From positions 1 through 64,000 of the forward strand of contig CAKZRP010000056.1 of NCBI GenBank assembly GCA_937146765.1: a stretch of 64,000 nt of DNA, written 5' to 3'. The notes beneath the pieces were generated by a model. It did no database searches, was not told the DNA's origin, and worked only from the letters and a program-made list of their open reading frames with translations. The stretch comes from an uncultured Paracoccaceae bacterium. Its GTDB lineage: Bacteria; Pseudomonadota; Alphaproteobacteria; Rhodobacterales; Rhodobacteraceae. Positions 17,563 through 27,023 of this stretch are shown piece by piece (position 1 is the stretch's first letter; each line of letters opens with the position of its first letter). A program made the translations under genes and the position numbers.

Positions 17563-17711
17563 TGTACGCATTCCTTGCTGTCAGTGTGGCTCGGCACGCC
17601 CCGGAACTGGACAAGGGCGCAGTGTCGCCTGCCTTCTCCATCAGGTCTGTATCAAACGTGTGACGCGACGTCGGAAGACTGTCGCCACCCGCAAATTTTC
17701 GCAAATCGCGG

Positions 17712-18437
17712 TCAGATCCGCCGGGCCAGCGCATCGAGAAAGCGGCCTCGCGCCTCCGGCAGAGGGCGGGAGCCGAGCGCCGGGGCCAGTTTTGATTCGA
17801 GGAAATAGCCGGTGGTCCGAAGGGCCGTGAGGATCTCGATATCCTCCGCCTCCCCTTCGCCCAGCATCACCGGCGGCAGCGGCAACAGACGGTCGGCCCA
17901 GTCCCCTGCCCCCTCGACCGAGACCGCGCGTCCAGTTTTCGGCGAGACATAGGCCAGATCCTCCGTCGCGCCGGTGACCGCGCAGGCGGAGAGGTCCAGC
18001 CCGTAGCCGAGGTCTTCGAGCAGGGCGAGTTCCCAGCGCAGATAGCCGAGCGGCCAGAGGTCTTCGGCATCGAGCAGATCCAGGAGCGCCTCGCTGCGCG
18101 CGTAAAGCTCTGGATGCGGTTCGCGGTCCGGCAGGGCAAAGGCCAGAAGCGCACAGACCGCGTTGAGGCCGGCGAGAGCCAAGCGGCTCGACATCGCCAT
18201 GGCCGCGCGGCTGCGCAGGGGTTCGGCCTTATAGGTGCCAAGGTGATCCTCAAGCCGGGCGGACCAGGCGAGGTCGAGCTGGGCGCCCGGTTGCAGGTGC
18301 GGCGCCATCTTGCGGCTGGTGCCGCCGCGCACCAGACCAGCGTGGCGGCCGTGGGACTGGGTGAAGACCTCGATCAGGGCGGAGGATTCGCCGTGGCGGC
18401 GCACCGTCAGCAAGATGCCGTGATCGCGCCAGTCCAT
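17712..18437 (-). CDS. recO: DNA repair protein RecO
   Basis: A 241-residue recombination mediator. The N-terminal OB-fold starts [39 protein letters not shown], followed by the helical domain and a C-terminal region with LE(D)[31 protein letters not shown]. It has the single-Cys alphaproteobacterial form rather than a full zinc finger. It helps RecA load on gapped DNA. It is the last gene of the lepB-rnc-era run and starts 3 bases after the DUF1491 stop. Confidence 0.92.
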   Translation of the reverse strand: MDWRDHGILLTVRRHGESSALIEVFTQSHGRHAGLVRGGTSRKMAPHLQPGAQLDLAWSARLEDHLGTYKAEPLRSRAAMAMSSRLALAGLNAVCALLAFALPDREPHPELYARSEALLDLLDAEDLWPLGYLRWELALLEDLGYGLDLSACAVTGATEDLAYVSPKTGRAVSVEGAGDWADRLLPLPPVMLGEGEAEDIEILTALRTTGYFLESKLAPALGSRPLPEARGRFLDALARRI

Positions 18438-18440
18438 CGC

Positions 18441-18770
18441 CTAATCCAGCCCCGGTTCATCAAGGAGGTGACGACCGGCGCGGTCCTCCACCTCGATCAC
18501 CCAGAGGTCGCTGTCAAAGCTGCGCTGCTTGGCGATGGAGGCCTCGACCGCCGCATCCTCGCCTGCGGTGAGCTCCACCCATTTGCGGTCGCCGGTCATC
18601 AGATCAAAACTGCGCTGATAGGCGCGGGCCTGGCCGTCGAGCGTATTGAGCTTGACCAAAACCGCCCCCGCCGTGTCGTCGCCATGGGCGGTGACAAAGG
18701 CCGGGATGTCCTGAAACCGGAGCCGGGCCAGATAGGCGTCAACCCAGAAGCGGGCCGTGAGGCGAGTCAT
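18441..18770 (-). CDS. DUF1491 family protein
   Basis: A 109-residue soluble protein matching DUF1491: RLTARFWVDAYLARL at the N-terminus, HGDDTAGAVLVKLN, then RSFDSDLWVIEVEDRAGRHLLDE at the end. The function is unknown; it is regularly found between era and recO in alphaproteobacteria, as here. A dispersed repeat separates it from era. Confidence 0.88.
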   Translation of the reverse strand: MTRLTARFWVDAYLARLRFQDIPAFVTAHGDDTAGAVLVKLNTLDGQARAYQRSFDLMTGDRKWVELTAGEDAAVEASIAKQRSFDSDLWVIEVEDRAGRHLLDEPGLD

Positions 18771-18790
18771 ACGCGATCCTTAAGCGGGGG

Positions 18791-18843
18791 CGCCGGAGGC
18801 AAGGGCGGGAGCCTCCGGCGGGGATATTTTTAAGAAGGTGAAG
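18791..18843. repeat. Dispersed gene-end element, copy near era 3' end
   Basis: A perfect 10 bp inverted repeat CGCCGGAGGC / GCCTCCGGCG with a 10-base loop, followed by GGGATATTTTTAAGAAG and GTGAAG. It ends about 10 bases before the stop codon of the minus-strand era gene. It is nearly identical in the right half to the copy at 33495-33527. Confidence 0.75.
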
Positions 18844-18852
18844 CGGGGCGCC

Positions 18853-19758
18853 TCAGTTGCCGTCTTTGAAGTCGAGGCCCATTTCCGAATAGCGTTCGGA
18901 TTCTTCGAGCCAGTTCGGGCGGACCTTGACCTGCAGGAAGAGGTGGATCTTGCGGTCGAGGAACTCCTCGAGCTCGGCGCGGGCGGCCTGACCCACCGAC
19001 TTGATCGTTTCGCCGCGTTTGCCGAGTACGATGCCCTTGTGCCCGTCGCGCACCACATAGACCACCTGGTCGATGCGGGCGGAACCATCGGGGCGTTCTT
19101 CCCATTTCTCGGTCTCGACCGTGAGCTGGTAGGGCAATTCCTGATGCAGGCGCAGGGTCAGCTTTTCGCGGGTCATCTCGGCGGCGATCATCCTGAGCGG
19201 CAGATCGGCGATCTGATCCTCGGGGTAGAGCCAGGGGCTCTCGGGCAGCTCGGCGGCGAGCCATTTGCGCAGATCGTCGGTGCCATAGCCCTTTTCCGCC
19301 GAAATGAGATAGGTCTCGGCAAAGGGGAAGCGGTCGTTGAGCGCCTTGGTGAGGCCCAGAAGGACGTCCGATTGCACCCGGTCGATCTTGTTGATCGCCA
19401 GCGCCACCTTGCGCCCTGCGGCAACGTCGCCGAGATTTTCGAGGATGCGTTCCACCCCTTCGGTGATGCCACGATGGGCCTCGATCAAGAGCACGATCAC
19501 ATCGGCATCGGCAGCCCCGCCCCAGGCGGCTGCCACCATGGCGCGATCGAGACGACGGCGCGGCTGGAACAGGCCGGGCGTGTCGACAAAGACAAGCTGG
19601 CTGTCGCCCTCCATCGCCACGCCGCGGATGCGGGCGCGGGTGGTCTGCACCTTGTGGGTGACGATGGAGACCTTGGCCCCCACCATCCGGTTCAGGAGCG
19701 TGGATTTGCCGGCGTTGGGCTCGCCGATGAGGGCGATGAAGCCTGCGCGTGTGGTCAT
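18853..19758 (-). CDS. era: GTPase Era
   Basis: A 301-residue GTPase needed for 16S rRNA maturation and 30S assembly. G1 is [13 protein letters not shown]2 is the TTRARIRG region, G3 is DTPGLFQP and G4 is NKIDR. The C-terminal KH domain is visible as [22 protein letters not shown]. The start overlaps the rnc stop by four bases (ATGA). Confidence 0.95.
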   Translation of the reverse strand: MTTRAGFIALIGEPNAGKSTLLNRMVGAKVSIVTHKVQTTRARIRGVAMEGDSQLVFVDTPGLFQPRRRLDRAMVAAAWGGAADADVIVLLIEAHRGITEGVERILENLGDVAAGRKVALAINKIDRVQSDVLLGLTKALNDRFPFAETYLISAEKGYGTDDLRKWLAAELPESPWLYPEDQIADLPLRMIAAEMTREKLTLRLHQELPYQLTVETEKWEERPDGSARIDQVVYVVRDGHKGIVLGKRGETIKSVGQAARAELEEFLDRKIHLFLQVKVRPNWLEESERYSEMGLDFKDGN

Positions 19759-20441
19759 GTCTCTTGCTCCAGTCTGTCGAGGAGGGCCTTGGCGGCGGCC
19801 TGTTCCGCAAGCCGTTTGGATCCTGCGGTGGCCTGTTCTTCGGTGCCATCCTCAAGCCGGGCGGCAATGGTGAAAACGGGTTCGTGGTCGGGGCCGTCGC
19901 GGGCCACCAGCACATAGGCGGGGGGGGGCTGGCGGCGGGCCTGCACATATTCCTGCAGCGCGGTCTTGGGGTCGCGGGCGTCTTCCTCTACGGTGCCGAT
20001 GCGCTTGCCCCAGAGCCGCAGGATCACGTCCTGGGCGGCCTCGAAGCCTGCATCCTTGTAGATGGCGGCGATCACCGCCTCCATCGCGTCGCCCAGGAGC
20101 GCCTGTTTGCGTCGGCCACCCGAGATCATCTCGGAGCGGCCCAGTTTCAGAACCGCGCCGAGGTCGATCTGCCGCGCCACATCGGCGCAGGTTTCCTTTC
20201 GCACCAGCGCGTTGAAACGCGGGGCGAGCTGGCCTTCGGTCGCCTGGCGATCGTGTTCGAGCAGCGCGGTCGCCATCACCAGCCCCAGCACCCGGTCGCC
20301 CAGGAACTCCAGCCGTTGGTTGTCTTGCCGGTTCGGCGAGGAGACCGACGGATGCGTCAGCGCACGGATCAACAGCTCGGGCCGGTCGAAGACATGGCCG
20401 AGGCGGTCCTGAAAGGCGAGGATGTCCCGGGAAAGCTTCAC
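19755..20441 (-). CDS. rnc: Ribonuclease III
   Basis: A 228-residue double-strand-specific RNase. The catalytic signature is [15 protein letters not shown] with acidic residues, a second acidic motif is [18 protein letters not shown], and a C-terminal dsRNA-binding domain carries [10 protein letters not shown] and [18 protein letters not shown]. The GTG start at 20441 follows AAGGAGATCAA. Confidence 0.94.
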   Translation of the reverse strand: MKLSRDILAFQDRLGHVFDRPELLIRALTHPSVSSPNRQDNQRLEFLGDRVLGLVMATALLEHDRQATEGQLAPRFNALVRKETCADVARQIDLGAVLKLGRSEMISGGRRKQALLGDAMEAVIAAIYKDAGFEAAQDVILRLWGKRIGTVEEDARDPKTALQEYVQARRQPPPAYVLVARDGPDHEPVFTIAARLEDGTEEQATAGSKRLAEQAAAKALLDRLEQET

Positions 20442-20740
20442 TTGATCTCCTTGAAGATGCGGGTCCAGCGGCGGATTGAGTTTGCCCCATACGCCCCTCG
20501 CCGCCCGGAAACAAGCGCAGGCGACAGGAAACCCGCGCGGATCCTGCCCGTCATCCTGCCTTTGCCCCTTGGAGGCCAGGGAATGTGTCTATTCCGTGAC
20601 GTAGCACGATTGTCGCCCGGGAAGAAGCCATCGCAAGGCACCCCACCAGAGCCCCCCGGGACAACGGCAAAGGCCGTAGCGCGCGCCACGGCCTTTGGTA
20701 TCGCCCGACTTCTGTTTGCCGGAACCACAAGGGCGAAGGG
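20442..20740 (-). other. lepB-rnc intergenic region
   Basis: About 300 bases without a convincing gene. An open frame of 96 codons (20438-20728) lacks family similarity, is composed of low-complexity Arg/Gly/Pro-rich residues and overlaps a terminator hairpin. Apart from that hairpin I see nothing firm; a promoter for rnc-era is likely inside. Confidence 0.5.
20668..20697 (-). terminator. Hairpin downstream of lepB
   Basis: A perfect 10 bp stem CAAAGGCCGT / ACGGCCTTTG with a 10-base GC loop, 44 bases beyond the lepB stop. There is no long T-run, so termination may be partial, letting lepB transcripts reach rnc. Confidence 0.6.
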
Positions 20741-21577
20741 TCACTCCACTGCCTTGAAGAACCGATCACCGCGCCAGGTCCAGAAGAACAGCATGGAACG
20801 CCCCGCCGAGGAGAACATGATCCGGTCCGCGCGACCGATCAGATTTTCAAGCGGCACGTAGCCGACGCCACCCACTGCCTGATTGACCCGGCTGTCCGCA
20901 GAATTGTCCCGGTTGTCGCCCATGAAGAAGAAATGCCCCTCCGGGACGTGGTAGATGCCAGTGTGATCGCTGCCCTGATCGCTGATGTTGAGGATCGCAT
21001 GGCTGGTCCCGCCGGGCAGGGTCTCGATCTGGCGGGTCTTCTTGCACTGGCCACCCTGGCCCACCGGATCATTGGCGCAACGCGGGTAATTGCCCTGCGG
21101 GCCCTGGCGCTCCATCACTTCCGAGAACTCGCCATCATCCACAAGGCCCACCGCCTCGCCGTTGATCTGCAAGACGCCGTCCTTCATCTGCAGCTTGTCG
21201 CCGGGCAGGCCGACGAGCCGCTTGATGTAGTCGGTGCCATTGACCGGATGGCGGAACACCACCACGTCACCCCGCTCGGGCTGACCGCCGAGAATGCGGG
21301 TGTTGTCGCCATCGATAAAGCCGCAGATCTCGTCCGCCTCAATGTTGAGACCGATCATGCCGATGCGGATCGACGGGCAGGAGGCATAGGAATAGCCATA
21401 GGCCATCTTGTTGACAAAAAGGAAATCCCCGACCAGCAGCGTTTCCTTCATCGAACCGGAAGGAATCCAGAAGGGCTGAAAGAACAGGGTGCGGAAGACA
21501 CCGGCAATCAGCAAGGCCCAGAAGATCGTCTTGATCGTTTCCAGGATTGAATGTCCGGCAGTTGTAGTCGACGCCAT
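20741..21577 (-). CDS. lepB: Signal peptidase I
   Basis: A 278-residue inner-membrane serine protease that removes Sec and Tat signal peptides. An N-terminal membrane segment (TIFWALLIAGVFRTLFF) is followed by box B IPSGSMKETLLVGDF with nucleophile Ser42, box C-D GDVVVFRHPV and DYIKRLVGLPGD with the general-base Lys, and box E GHFFFMGDNRDNSADSR. The large insertion with CANDPVGQGGQCKKTR is usual for the proteobacterial enzyme. Confidence 0.95.
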   Translation of the reverse strand: MASTTTAGHSILETIKTIFWALLIAGVFRTLFFQPFWIPSGSMKETLLVGDFLFVNKMAYGYSYASCPSIRIGMIGLNIEADEICGFIDGDNTRILGGQPERGDVVVFRHPVNGTDYIKRLVGLPGDKLQMKDGVLQINGEAVGLVDDGEFSEVMERQGPQGNYPRCANDPVGQGGQCKKTRQIETLPGGTSHAILNISDQGSDHTGIYHVPEGHFFFMGDNRDNSADSRVNQAVGGVGYVPLENLIGRADRIMFSSAGRSMLFFWTWRGDRFFKAVE

Positions 21578-21879
21578 CAGGCTCTCCGGTGATTGGGGGA
21601 GGGTCGCAGGCTACATGCGGGTGCTGTCCGCGCGAGTCAAGGCATGGCGGGGCAAAGGACGATGCCGGCATCCCGTTGGTCCTCGACCGCAGCGGATCTG
21701 GCACAGCCCCCGCGGTGCAGCACCGCGGGGGCTGTGCCGCAGGCGCGGCCCCCCGCCCCCCGGCGACTTGCACAGCAAGGCGCAACCCCTCCTTTGCCTT
21801 CCCGTCCGATCCCTCGCCCGGCCCGCAAGTCCAAAGCCGCCCGAAGCCGCCCAGATCCGCCGGCAGGCGGCCGCACAAC
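21578..21879 (-). other. acpS-lepB intergenic region
   Basis: About 300 GC-rich bases without a convincing gene. Its only clear structure is the long perfect hairpin at 21700-21738. The rest resembles low-complexity Pro/Ala/Arg coding noise in every frame. Confidence 0.5.
21700..21738. repeat. Perfect 19 bp-stem hairpin between acpS and lepB
   Basis: The 39 bases are two perfectly complementary 19-mers (beginning GGCACAGCCCCCGCGG) around a single A, so the real RNA loop would be a few bases wide. No T-run follows on either strand. It lies between acpS and lepB on the minus strand and could be a terminator/attenuator or RNase III processing site. Confidence 0.7.
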
Positions 21880-22293
21880 TCAGCCCGGGGCGGGCCCGAT
21901 CGGGCGCGCCTCGATCACCACAAAAGCCTGCGCCCAGGGGTGGTCGTCGGTCAGGGTCAGGTGGATCACCGCCTCATGGCCCGGCGGGGTCATCGCCGCC
22001 AGCCGCTCGCCCGCCCAACCGGTCACCTGCATCACCGGCTGGCCGGTCGACAGGTTGGACACCGCCATGTCCTTCCAGGCAATTCCCATCCTGAGCCCGG
22101 TGCCCAGCGCCTTGGAGCAGGCCTCCTTGGCGGCCCATCGCTTGGCATAGGTGGCGGCGGCATCCCGCCGGCGTTCCGACTTGGCCCGTTCGACATCGGT
22201 AAAGACCCGATTGCGAAACCTGTCGCCAAACCGCTCCAGCGTCGCCGCGATACGGTCGATATTGGTCAGATCAGTGCCGATGCCCAGAATCAT
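21880..22293 (-). CDS. acpS: Holo-[acyl-carrier-protein] synthase
   Basis: A 137-residue enzyme that transfers 4'-phosphopantetheine from CoA to acyl carrier protein. The N-terminal [14 protein letters not shown] (Asp ligand), then [12 protein letters not shown] and [18 protein letters not shown] (Glu/Lys motif) are the diagnostic blocks. GGAGGAAAG precedes a GTG ATG pair; the ATG at 22293 is preferred. The gene lies 16 bases after the ABZJ_00895-type membrane gene. Confidence 0.93.
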   Translation of the reverse strand: MILGIGTDLTNIDRIAATLERFGDRFRNRVFTDVERAKSERRRDAAATYAKRWAAKEACSKALGTGLRMGIAWKDMAVSNLSTGQPVMQVTGWAGERLAAMTPPGHEAVIHLTLTDDHPWAQAFVVIEARPIGPAPG

Positions 22294-22309
22294 CACCTTT
22301 CCTCCGGGG

Positions 22310-22741
22310 TCACCCCCGGCCTCCGGACGTGGTCTTCAGCATCGATTTGGCCCCGAGACCCAGGAAATGTCGCACCAGCACAAAAGAGACCGCCGCCTGA
22401 AACAGGATCCCGCCGATCAGGAACAGCGCCCCGGTCCTGTCCTGCATCATGGCCTTGATCTGCGGCGCAGCCACCGAGAAGACCGCGACAGAGATCATGG
22501 TGAATCCGAGGATGATGACACCGGTCCTGCGGGCAAAGCCCCACATTTCCGAGGAGGTCGGGACACGATGTTCCCGGCGGGCAAAGCTCTGCCCTTCCAC
22601 CATGGCGGCCCCCATCGAGGGGATGATCGCCATGCCGGCATTGGCGATGTCAAAAGCAAAGATCGCCTGGATGAGCACAATGAGCACCATCAGACCCATC
22701 ATGATGGCGAGGTAGACAAGAGCGAAGCGGCGCAGGTTCAT
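22310..22741 (-). CDS. ABZJ_00895 family membrane protein
   Basis: A 143-residue protein with four hydrophobic segments: residues 6-32, a short second one around [10 protein letters not shown], then [21 protein letters not shown] and [20 protein letters not shown]. The loop [18 protein letters not shown] resembles the ABZJ_00895 family (P-x-M-x-A-A-x-x-E-G). The function is unknown. The ATG overlaps the pdxJ stop by four bases, so it is translated from the pdxJ-acpS-lepB message. Confidence 0.7.
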   Translation of the reverse strand: MNLRRFALVYLAIMMGLMVLIVLIQAIFAFDIANAGMAIIPSMGAAMVEGQSFARREHRVPTSSEMWGFARRTGVIILGFTMISVAVFSVAAPQIKAMMQDRTGALFLIGGILFQAAVSFVLVRHFLGLGAKSMLKTTSGGRG

Positions 22742-23496
22742 GCCGCACCCGTGCTGCGCGCCTGATCCATCAGGCGGCGCATTTCCTGCACTGCCGGGAT
22801 GAGGCCGCGAAAGATCGCCTCGCCAATGAGGAAGTGACCGATATTGAGCTCCATCACCTCCGGCAAAGCCGCGACGGGGGCCACCGTGTCATAGGCGAGG
22901 CCATGACCGGCGTGAACCTCCAGCCCCAGCGCATGGGCAAAGGCCGCCATCTCGCGCAGGCTCTCCAGTTCCTTGTCTCGGGCGGCGAAATTGCCCTCGG
23001 CGTGATGGTCGCAATAGGCGCCGGTATGCAGTTCGATCACCTCTGCACCAATGCGGTGGGCCGCCTCGATCTGCTTGCGGTCGGCGGCGATGAAGATCGA
23101 TACCCGGCAGCCCGCCTCGCGCAGCGGCGCGATGAAATGGGCCAGACGGTTTTCCTCGCGCGCGACTTCCAGCCCGCCTTCGGTGGTGCGCTCCTCGCGT
23201 TTTTCCGGCACGATGCAGACCGCGTGCGGCTTGTGGCGCAGGGCGATCTTCTGCATCTCCTCGGTCGCGGCCATCTCGAAGTTCAGCGGCACCGAAAGCG
23301 CCGCCATCAGCCCGTCGATATCGGCATCGGTGATATGGCGGCGGTCTTCGCGCAGGTGGGCGGTGATGCCGTCGGCGCCGGCCTCCTCGGCCAGTTTCGC
23401 CGCGCGGATCGGGTCCGGATAGGCGCCGCCCCGGGCATTGCGCACGGTGGCCACGTGGTCGATGTTGACGCCGAGGCGCAGGAGGTTCTTGGACAT
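22738..23496 (-). CDS. pdxJ: Pyridoxine 5'-phosphate synthase
   Basis: A 252-residue TIM-barrel enzyme condensing 3-amino-2-oxopropyl phosphate and 1-deoxyxylulose 5-phosphate to pyridoxine 5'-phosphate, the last ring-forming step of the DXP-dependent B6 pathway. Motifs are [32 protein letters not shown] (substrate-phosphate region), IELHTGAYC and [12 protein letters not shown]. The length and ends are normal. It heads the run pdxJ-membrane protein-acpS-lepB. Confidence 0.95.
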   Translation of the reverse strand: MSKNLLRLGVNIDHVATVRNARGGAYPDPIRAAKLAEEAGADGITAHLREDRRHITDADIDGLMAALSVPLNFEMAATEEMQKIALRHKPHAVCIVPEKREERTTEGGLEVAREENRLAHFIAPLREAGCRVSIFIAADRKQIEAAHRIGAEVIELHTGAYCDHHAEGNFAARDKELESLREMAAFAHALGLEVHAGHGLAYDTVAPVAALPEVMELNIGHFLIGEAIFRGLIPAVQEMRRLMDQARSTGAA

Positions 23497-23635
23497 GAGA
23501 GGATCTCTTGGTCAGGGAGTGATCTTTGCGCCAGAGCCTAGCGGGCAGGCGCGCAGAGGCAAGGCGCAACCGGACAAGTGATACAATTCTGCAGCGCTCG
23601 GGGCGTGAAACCCATACGCGACGGGGCGCAGGTCC

Positions 23636-24340
23636 CTAGTCCGGGCGCAGCACCTTGGGCGAGCGCGTGGGCGGTTTGCTGCCCCGTGGCGCATGAGGGC
23701 TGTTCATCGCCGCCAGCTCGGCCTTCTTCTTGATCGCCTCGAACTTCGCCTTGATCTTGCGCTTTCGGCGCTGCTGGTAGGTGCGAATGACGGGCACCGA
23801 CAGGATATAGCCGATGACGCCGGTGATGATGCCGGGAAGGATGCCCCCAATCATATAGGGGTAAAAGACCTCGTGATAGAAGATCACCAACCCGGTCCAG
23901 TCCACCGGCACCCCAGAGGCATAGGCATAGATGTTGTAGCCCAGGTCCTTGCCAGCCGCGAGGAACTTGTCCGCCAGCGTGGCGTCCACCTCGGCGACCG
24001 GCTGGCTGCCGAGAAGCCAGTGCCCGGTCTGCAAGGAGATCACCCCGATCGGCACATAGGTCAGCGGATTGCCAAAGAAGGTCGCCGAAAGCGAGGCCAG
24101 GATATTGCCGTTCATCATCCGCGCCAGAGCGGCGGCGACCACGAAATGCATCCCGTAGAACGGCGTGAAGGTGGTGAAGAGACCGGCCGCGATACCGCGC
24201 GCAATCCGCTCGGGGCTGTCCGGCAAGCGGCGCACCCGATGTTTGACATAGAGGAACGCCCTCCCCCAGCCTCCGCGAGGCCAGAGGAACTCCGCAATCA
24301 CCCGCAGGGGGGAGCGTCTATCCCGGCGCCTGAATACCAA
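23636..24340 (-). CDS. DUF2062 domain-containing membrane protein
   Basis: A 234-residue protein with the DUF2062 core: SPERIARGIAAGLFTTFTPFYGMHF, then NILASLSATFFGNPLTYVPIGVISL and a final membrane stretch IGGILPGIITGVIGYILSVPV. The C-terminus is a basic tail QQRRKRKIKAKFEAIKKK. The function is unknown. The first codon appears to be TTG at 24340, with AGGA nine bases upstream; no closer ATG fits. It lies 47 bases downstream of the rsh gene and may share its transcript. Confidence 0.82.
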   Translation of the reverse strand: MVFRRRDRRSPLRVIAEFLWPRGGWGRAFLYVKHRVRRLPDSPERIARGIAAGLFTTFTPFYGMHFVVAAALARMMNGNILASLSATFFGNPLTYVPIGVISLQTGHWLLGSQPVAEVDATLADKFLAAGKDLGYNIYAYASGVPVDWTGLVIFYHEVFYPYMIGGILPGIITGVIGYILSVPVIRTYQQRRKRKIKAKFEAIKKKAELAAMNSPHAPRGSKPPTRSPKVLRPD

Positions 24341-24387
24341 AGCCTTGCGTCCTATTCCTCCTGCCCCGGATCCATCCTGTCCGGGGA

Positions 24388-26520
24388 CTAGACCACGCGA
24401 TGCTGCGACCCGGGCCTTTCCCGATAGCGTGCGACGGCCGCCACATCGCTTTCGGCTTCCAATGTCAAAATGAGCGAATGCAGCTGTTCCACATCACGCA
24501 ATTCCACATTGATCATCAAGCGGTAAAAGTCGGGTTTCCGATCTATAAATTCAAGATTGGAAATATTCGCCTTCTTTTCACCAATAAGTGTGCAGATTCG
24601 ACCCAGCACGCCGGCATCATTGCCGATGGTCAGCTCCAGCGTGGTGCCATAGACGGCGGGATGTGTCCCCGAATGCCAATGCACATCGACCCAGCGTTCC
24701 ATCTGGTCCTCGAATTCGCCCAGACGGTCGCAATCGGCGGTGTGCACGACCACCCCCTGCCCGCGCTGGGTGATGCCGATGATACGCTCTCCGGGCAAGG
24801 GTTCGCAACAGGAGGCGCGTTCGAACTTCTGCCCCGGCTCGAGGCCGATCACCGCCCGGCGCGGCGAAACCTCGTCGCCTTCCTTGCTGGTCAGCTCGGG
24901 ATAGACCGCCTGCACCACGTCATGGGCGGTGATATCGGCCGCCCCCAACCGCGCCAGCAGCTCGCTGACCCCGTTGACCCGCAGCGCCCGGGCGGCGGTT
25001 TCCAGCGCCTTGTCGGTGGCTTTCTTGTTCACATGTTCAAAGGCGGAGCGCGCCAACTCGTGACCGAGTTTGACAAAGCGTTCCCGGTCCGCCTCGCGCA
25101 GGGCGCGGCGGATGGCGGTACGGGCCTTGCCGGTGGTGGCGATCTCGAGCCAGCTCACCTGCGGCGTCTGGCCCTCGGCGGTGATGATCTCCACCGACTG
25201 GCCATTGCGCAGCCGGGTCCAGAGCGGCACCCGGATGCCATCCACCTTGGCGCCGACACAGGCATGGCCGATACGGGTGTGAATGGCATAGGCAAAGTCG
25301 ATCGGGGTCGCCCCCTTGGGCAGCTTGTTCACATCGCCCTTGGGCGTGAAACAAAAGACCTGGTCCGAATACATCTCGAGCTTCACCGCCTCGAGAAACT
25401 CGTCGTGATCGTCCTCGCCGTCGAATTGCTCGGTGAGCGAGGCGATCCATTTGGCGGGATCGACGGCAAAGGGGTTTTCGGTGCGCACCCCGTCGCGATA
25501 GGACCAATGCGCCGCCACGCCGGATTCCGCCACATCATGCATCTGGCGGGTGCGGATCTGCACCTCCACCCGCTTGCCGTCGCGGCCCGAGACCGTGGTG
25601 TGGATCGAGCGATAGCCGTTGGATTTCGGCTGGCTGATGTAATCCTTGAACCGCCCCGGCACCGCGCGCCAGCGCTGGTGGATGGTGCCAAGGGTGCGGT
25701 AGCAGTCTTCTTCGGATTTGGTAATCACCCGGAAACCGTAGATGTCGGACAGGCGGGAGAACCCCTGATCCTTTTCCTGCATCTTGCGCCAGATCGAATA
25801 GGGTTTCTTGGCGCGACCAAAGACCTCCGCTTCGATGCCCGCCTTCTCCAACTCCAGCCGCATGTCGCCGGTGATCCGGTGGATGACGTCGCCGGTCTCG
25901 CGCTGCAGGGTCACGAAGCGGCGGATGATCGACTGGCGCCCTTCCGGGTTCAGCACCTTGAAGGCGAGGTCCTCAAGCTCCTCGCGCATCCACTGCATCC
26001 CCATGCGGCCGGCCAGCGGCGCATAGATGTCCATGGTCTCGCGCGCCTTCTGGGCCTGTTTCTCGGGCCGCATGGCGCGGATGGTGCGCATATTGTGCAG
26101 ACGGTCGGCGAGTTTCACCAGAATGACCCGCAGGTCCTTGGACATCGCCATGAACAGCTTGCGGAAATTCTCCGCCTGCTTCGTCTCGCGGCTGGAGAGC
26201 TGTAGGTTGGTGAGCTTGGTGACCCCGTCGACCAGCATCGCCACCTCCTCGCCAAAGCGGGTGGAGACCTCTTCGTAATTGGCCTTGGTGTCTTCGATGG
26301 TGTCGTGCAGGAGTGCGGTGATGATGGTGGCATCATCCAGCCGCTGTTCCGTCAGGATCGCCGCGACGGCGACCGGATGGGTGAAATAAGGCTCACCCGA
26401 GTGGCGGAACTGGCCCTTGTGCATCGCCTCGCCAAAGGCATAGGCATCACGCAGGCGCTTTTCATTTGTCTTGGGGTTGTAGTCGCGGACCAGAGAAATC
26501 AGGTCATCAGCAGATGTCAT
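24388..26520 (-). CDS. spoT: Bifunctional (p)ppGpp synthetase/hydrolase (RSH, RelA/SpoT family)
   Basis: A 710-residue stringent-response enzyme. Domains in order are the HD hydrolase (GEPYFTHPVAVAAIL, ALLHDTIEDT), the synthetase domain (YGFRVITKSEEDCYRTLG, KPKSNGYRSIHTTV-like QPKSNGYRSIHTTV), a TGS domain (VFCFTPKGDVNKLPKGATPIDFAYAIHTRIGH) and a C-terminal ACT domain (DAGVLGRICTLIGEKKANIS). Both active sites look intact, so it should make and break (p)ppGpp as the single RSH of alphaproteobacteria. It is 37 bases downstream of rpoZ, the usual rpoZ-rsh arrangement. Confidence 0.95.
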   Translation of the reverse strand: MTSADDLISLVRDYNPKTNEKRLRDAYAFGEAMHKGQFRHSGEPYFTHPVAVAAILTEQRLDDATIITALLHDTIEDTKANYEEVSTRFGEEVAMLVDGVTKLTNLQLSSRETKQAENFRKLFMAMSKDLRVILVKLADRLHNMRTIRAMRPEKQAQKARETMDIYAPLAGRMGMQWMREELEDLAFKVLNPEGRQSIIRRFVTLQRETGDVIHRITGDMRLELEKAGIEAEVFGRAKKPYSIWRKMQEKDQGFSRLSDIYGFRVITKSEEDCYRTLGTIHQRWRAVPGRFKDYISQPKSNGYRSIHTTVSGRDGKRVEVQIRTRQMHDVAESGVAAHWSYRDGVRTENPFAVDPAKWIASLTEQFDGEDDHDEFLEAVKLEMYSDQVFCFTPKGDVNKLPKGATPIDFAYAIHTRIGHACVGAKVDGIRVPLWTRLRNGQSVEIITAEGQTPQVSWLEIATTGKARTAIRRALREADRERFVKLGHELARSAFEHVNKKATDKALETAARALRVNGVSELLARLGAADITAHDVVQAVYPELTSKEGDEVSPRRAVIGLEPGQKFERASCCEPLPGERIIGITQRGQGVVVHTADCDRLGEFEDQMERWVDVHWHSGTHPAVYGTTLELTIGNDAGVLGRICTLIGEKKANISNLEFIDRKPDFYRLMINVELRDVEQLHSLILTLEAESDVAAVARYRERPGSQHRVV

Positions 26521-26557
26521 CGCCGGTCCGCAGCCTTTCCTTGAACAGGCAACAGGG

Positions 26558-26911
26558 TCAGCCCTGCCCCTGAGCCTCCATCAGGGCGCGCAGGAGCTTT
26601 TCTTCGCTCATGTCGTCATCCTGCGGCTTGTCCGCTTCCCCACCCATGAGGAGGGCCATGGAATCTTCTTCCGGCTCGTCCACCTCGATCTGGGTCTGGT
26701 TGCTCTCGATCAGACGCTCGCGCAGGGCATCTGCGCTCTGGGTTTCCTCGGCAATCTCACGGAGGGAGACGACCGGGTTCTTGTCATTGTCGCGGTCCAC
26801 GGTGATGGGGGCGCCGGCGGAAATCTCGCGCGCCCGATGTGCGGCAAGCATCACCAGCTCAAATCGGTTGGGAACCTTGTCAACGCAGTCTTCGACCGTC
26901 ACGCGGGCCAT
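26558..26911 (-). CDS. rpoZ: DNA-directed RNA polymerase omega subunit
   Basis: A 117-residue RNA polymerase subunit. The core is [31 protein letters not shown], followed by [13 protein letters not shown] and an acidic tail. Omega helps assemble the beta' subunit and forms part of a ppGpp site on proteobacterial polymerase, which suits its linkage to rsh. A plausible promoter lies 40-70 bases upstream. Confidence 0.95.
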   Translation of the reverse strand: MARVTVEDCVDKVPNRFELVMLAAHRAREISAGAPITVDRDNDKNPVVSLREIAEETQSADALRERLIESNQTQIEVDEPEEDSMALLMGGEADKPQDDDMSEEKLLRALMEAQGQG

Positions 26912-26950
26912 AGGCGACTCTCCAATACAGTTCTGGGTCCAGAGGACGTG

Positions 26951-26979
26951 CTTCTAGGATGATTTTGAGGGCTTGACAA
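26951..26979 (-). promoter_or_regulatory. Candidate sigma-70-type promoter for rpoZ-rsh
   Basis: Reading the minus strand, TTGTCA (26979-26974) is followed after 17 bases by TAGAAG (26956-26951), about 40 bases before the rpoZ ATG. The -35 match is good and the -10 match moderate. Confidence 0.45.
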
Positions 26980-27023
26980 GCGCTCGGCGTTCACAATCGA
27001 GGAAATCCGGCCAAATCTGCGGC

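Noticed and set aside
17563..17711. Pho box upstream of the PhoX-type gene
   Set aside because: Only one weak CTGTCGC-like 7-mer is present, with no second copy at the required 11 bp spacing.
15763..17808. Plus-strand open frame of about 680 codons opposite the PhoX gene
   Set aside because: Shadow of the phosphatase gene; no domain or ribosome-binding site of note.
20438..20728. 96-codon minus-strand frame between lepB and rnc
   Set aside because: Low-complexity, contains a terminator hairpin and overlaps the rnc start; not convincing as a gene.
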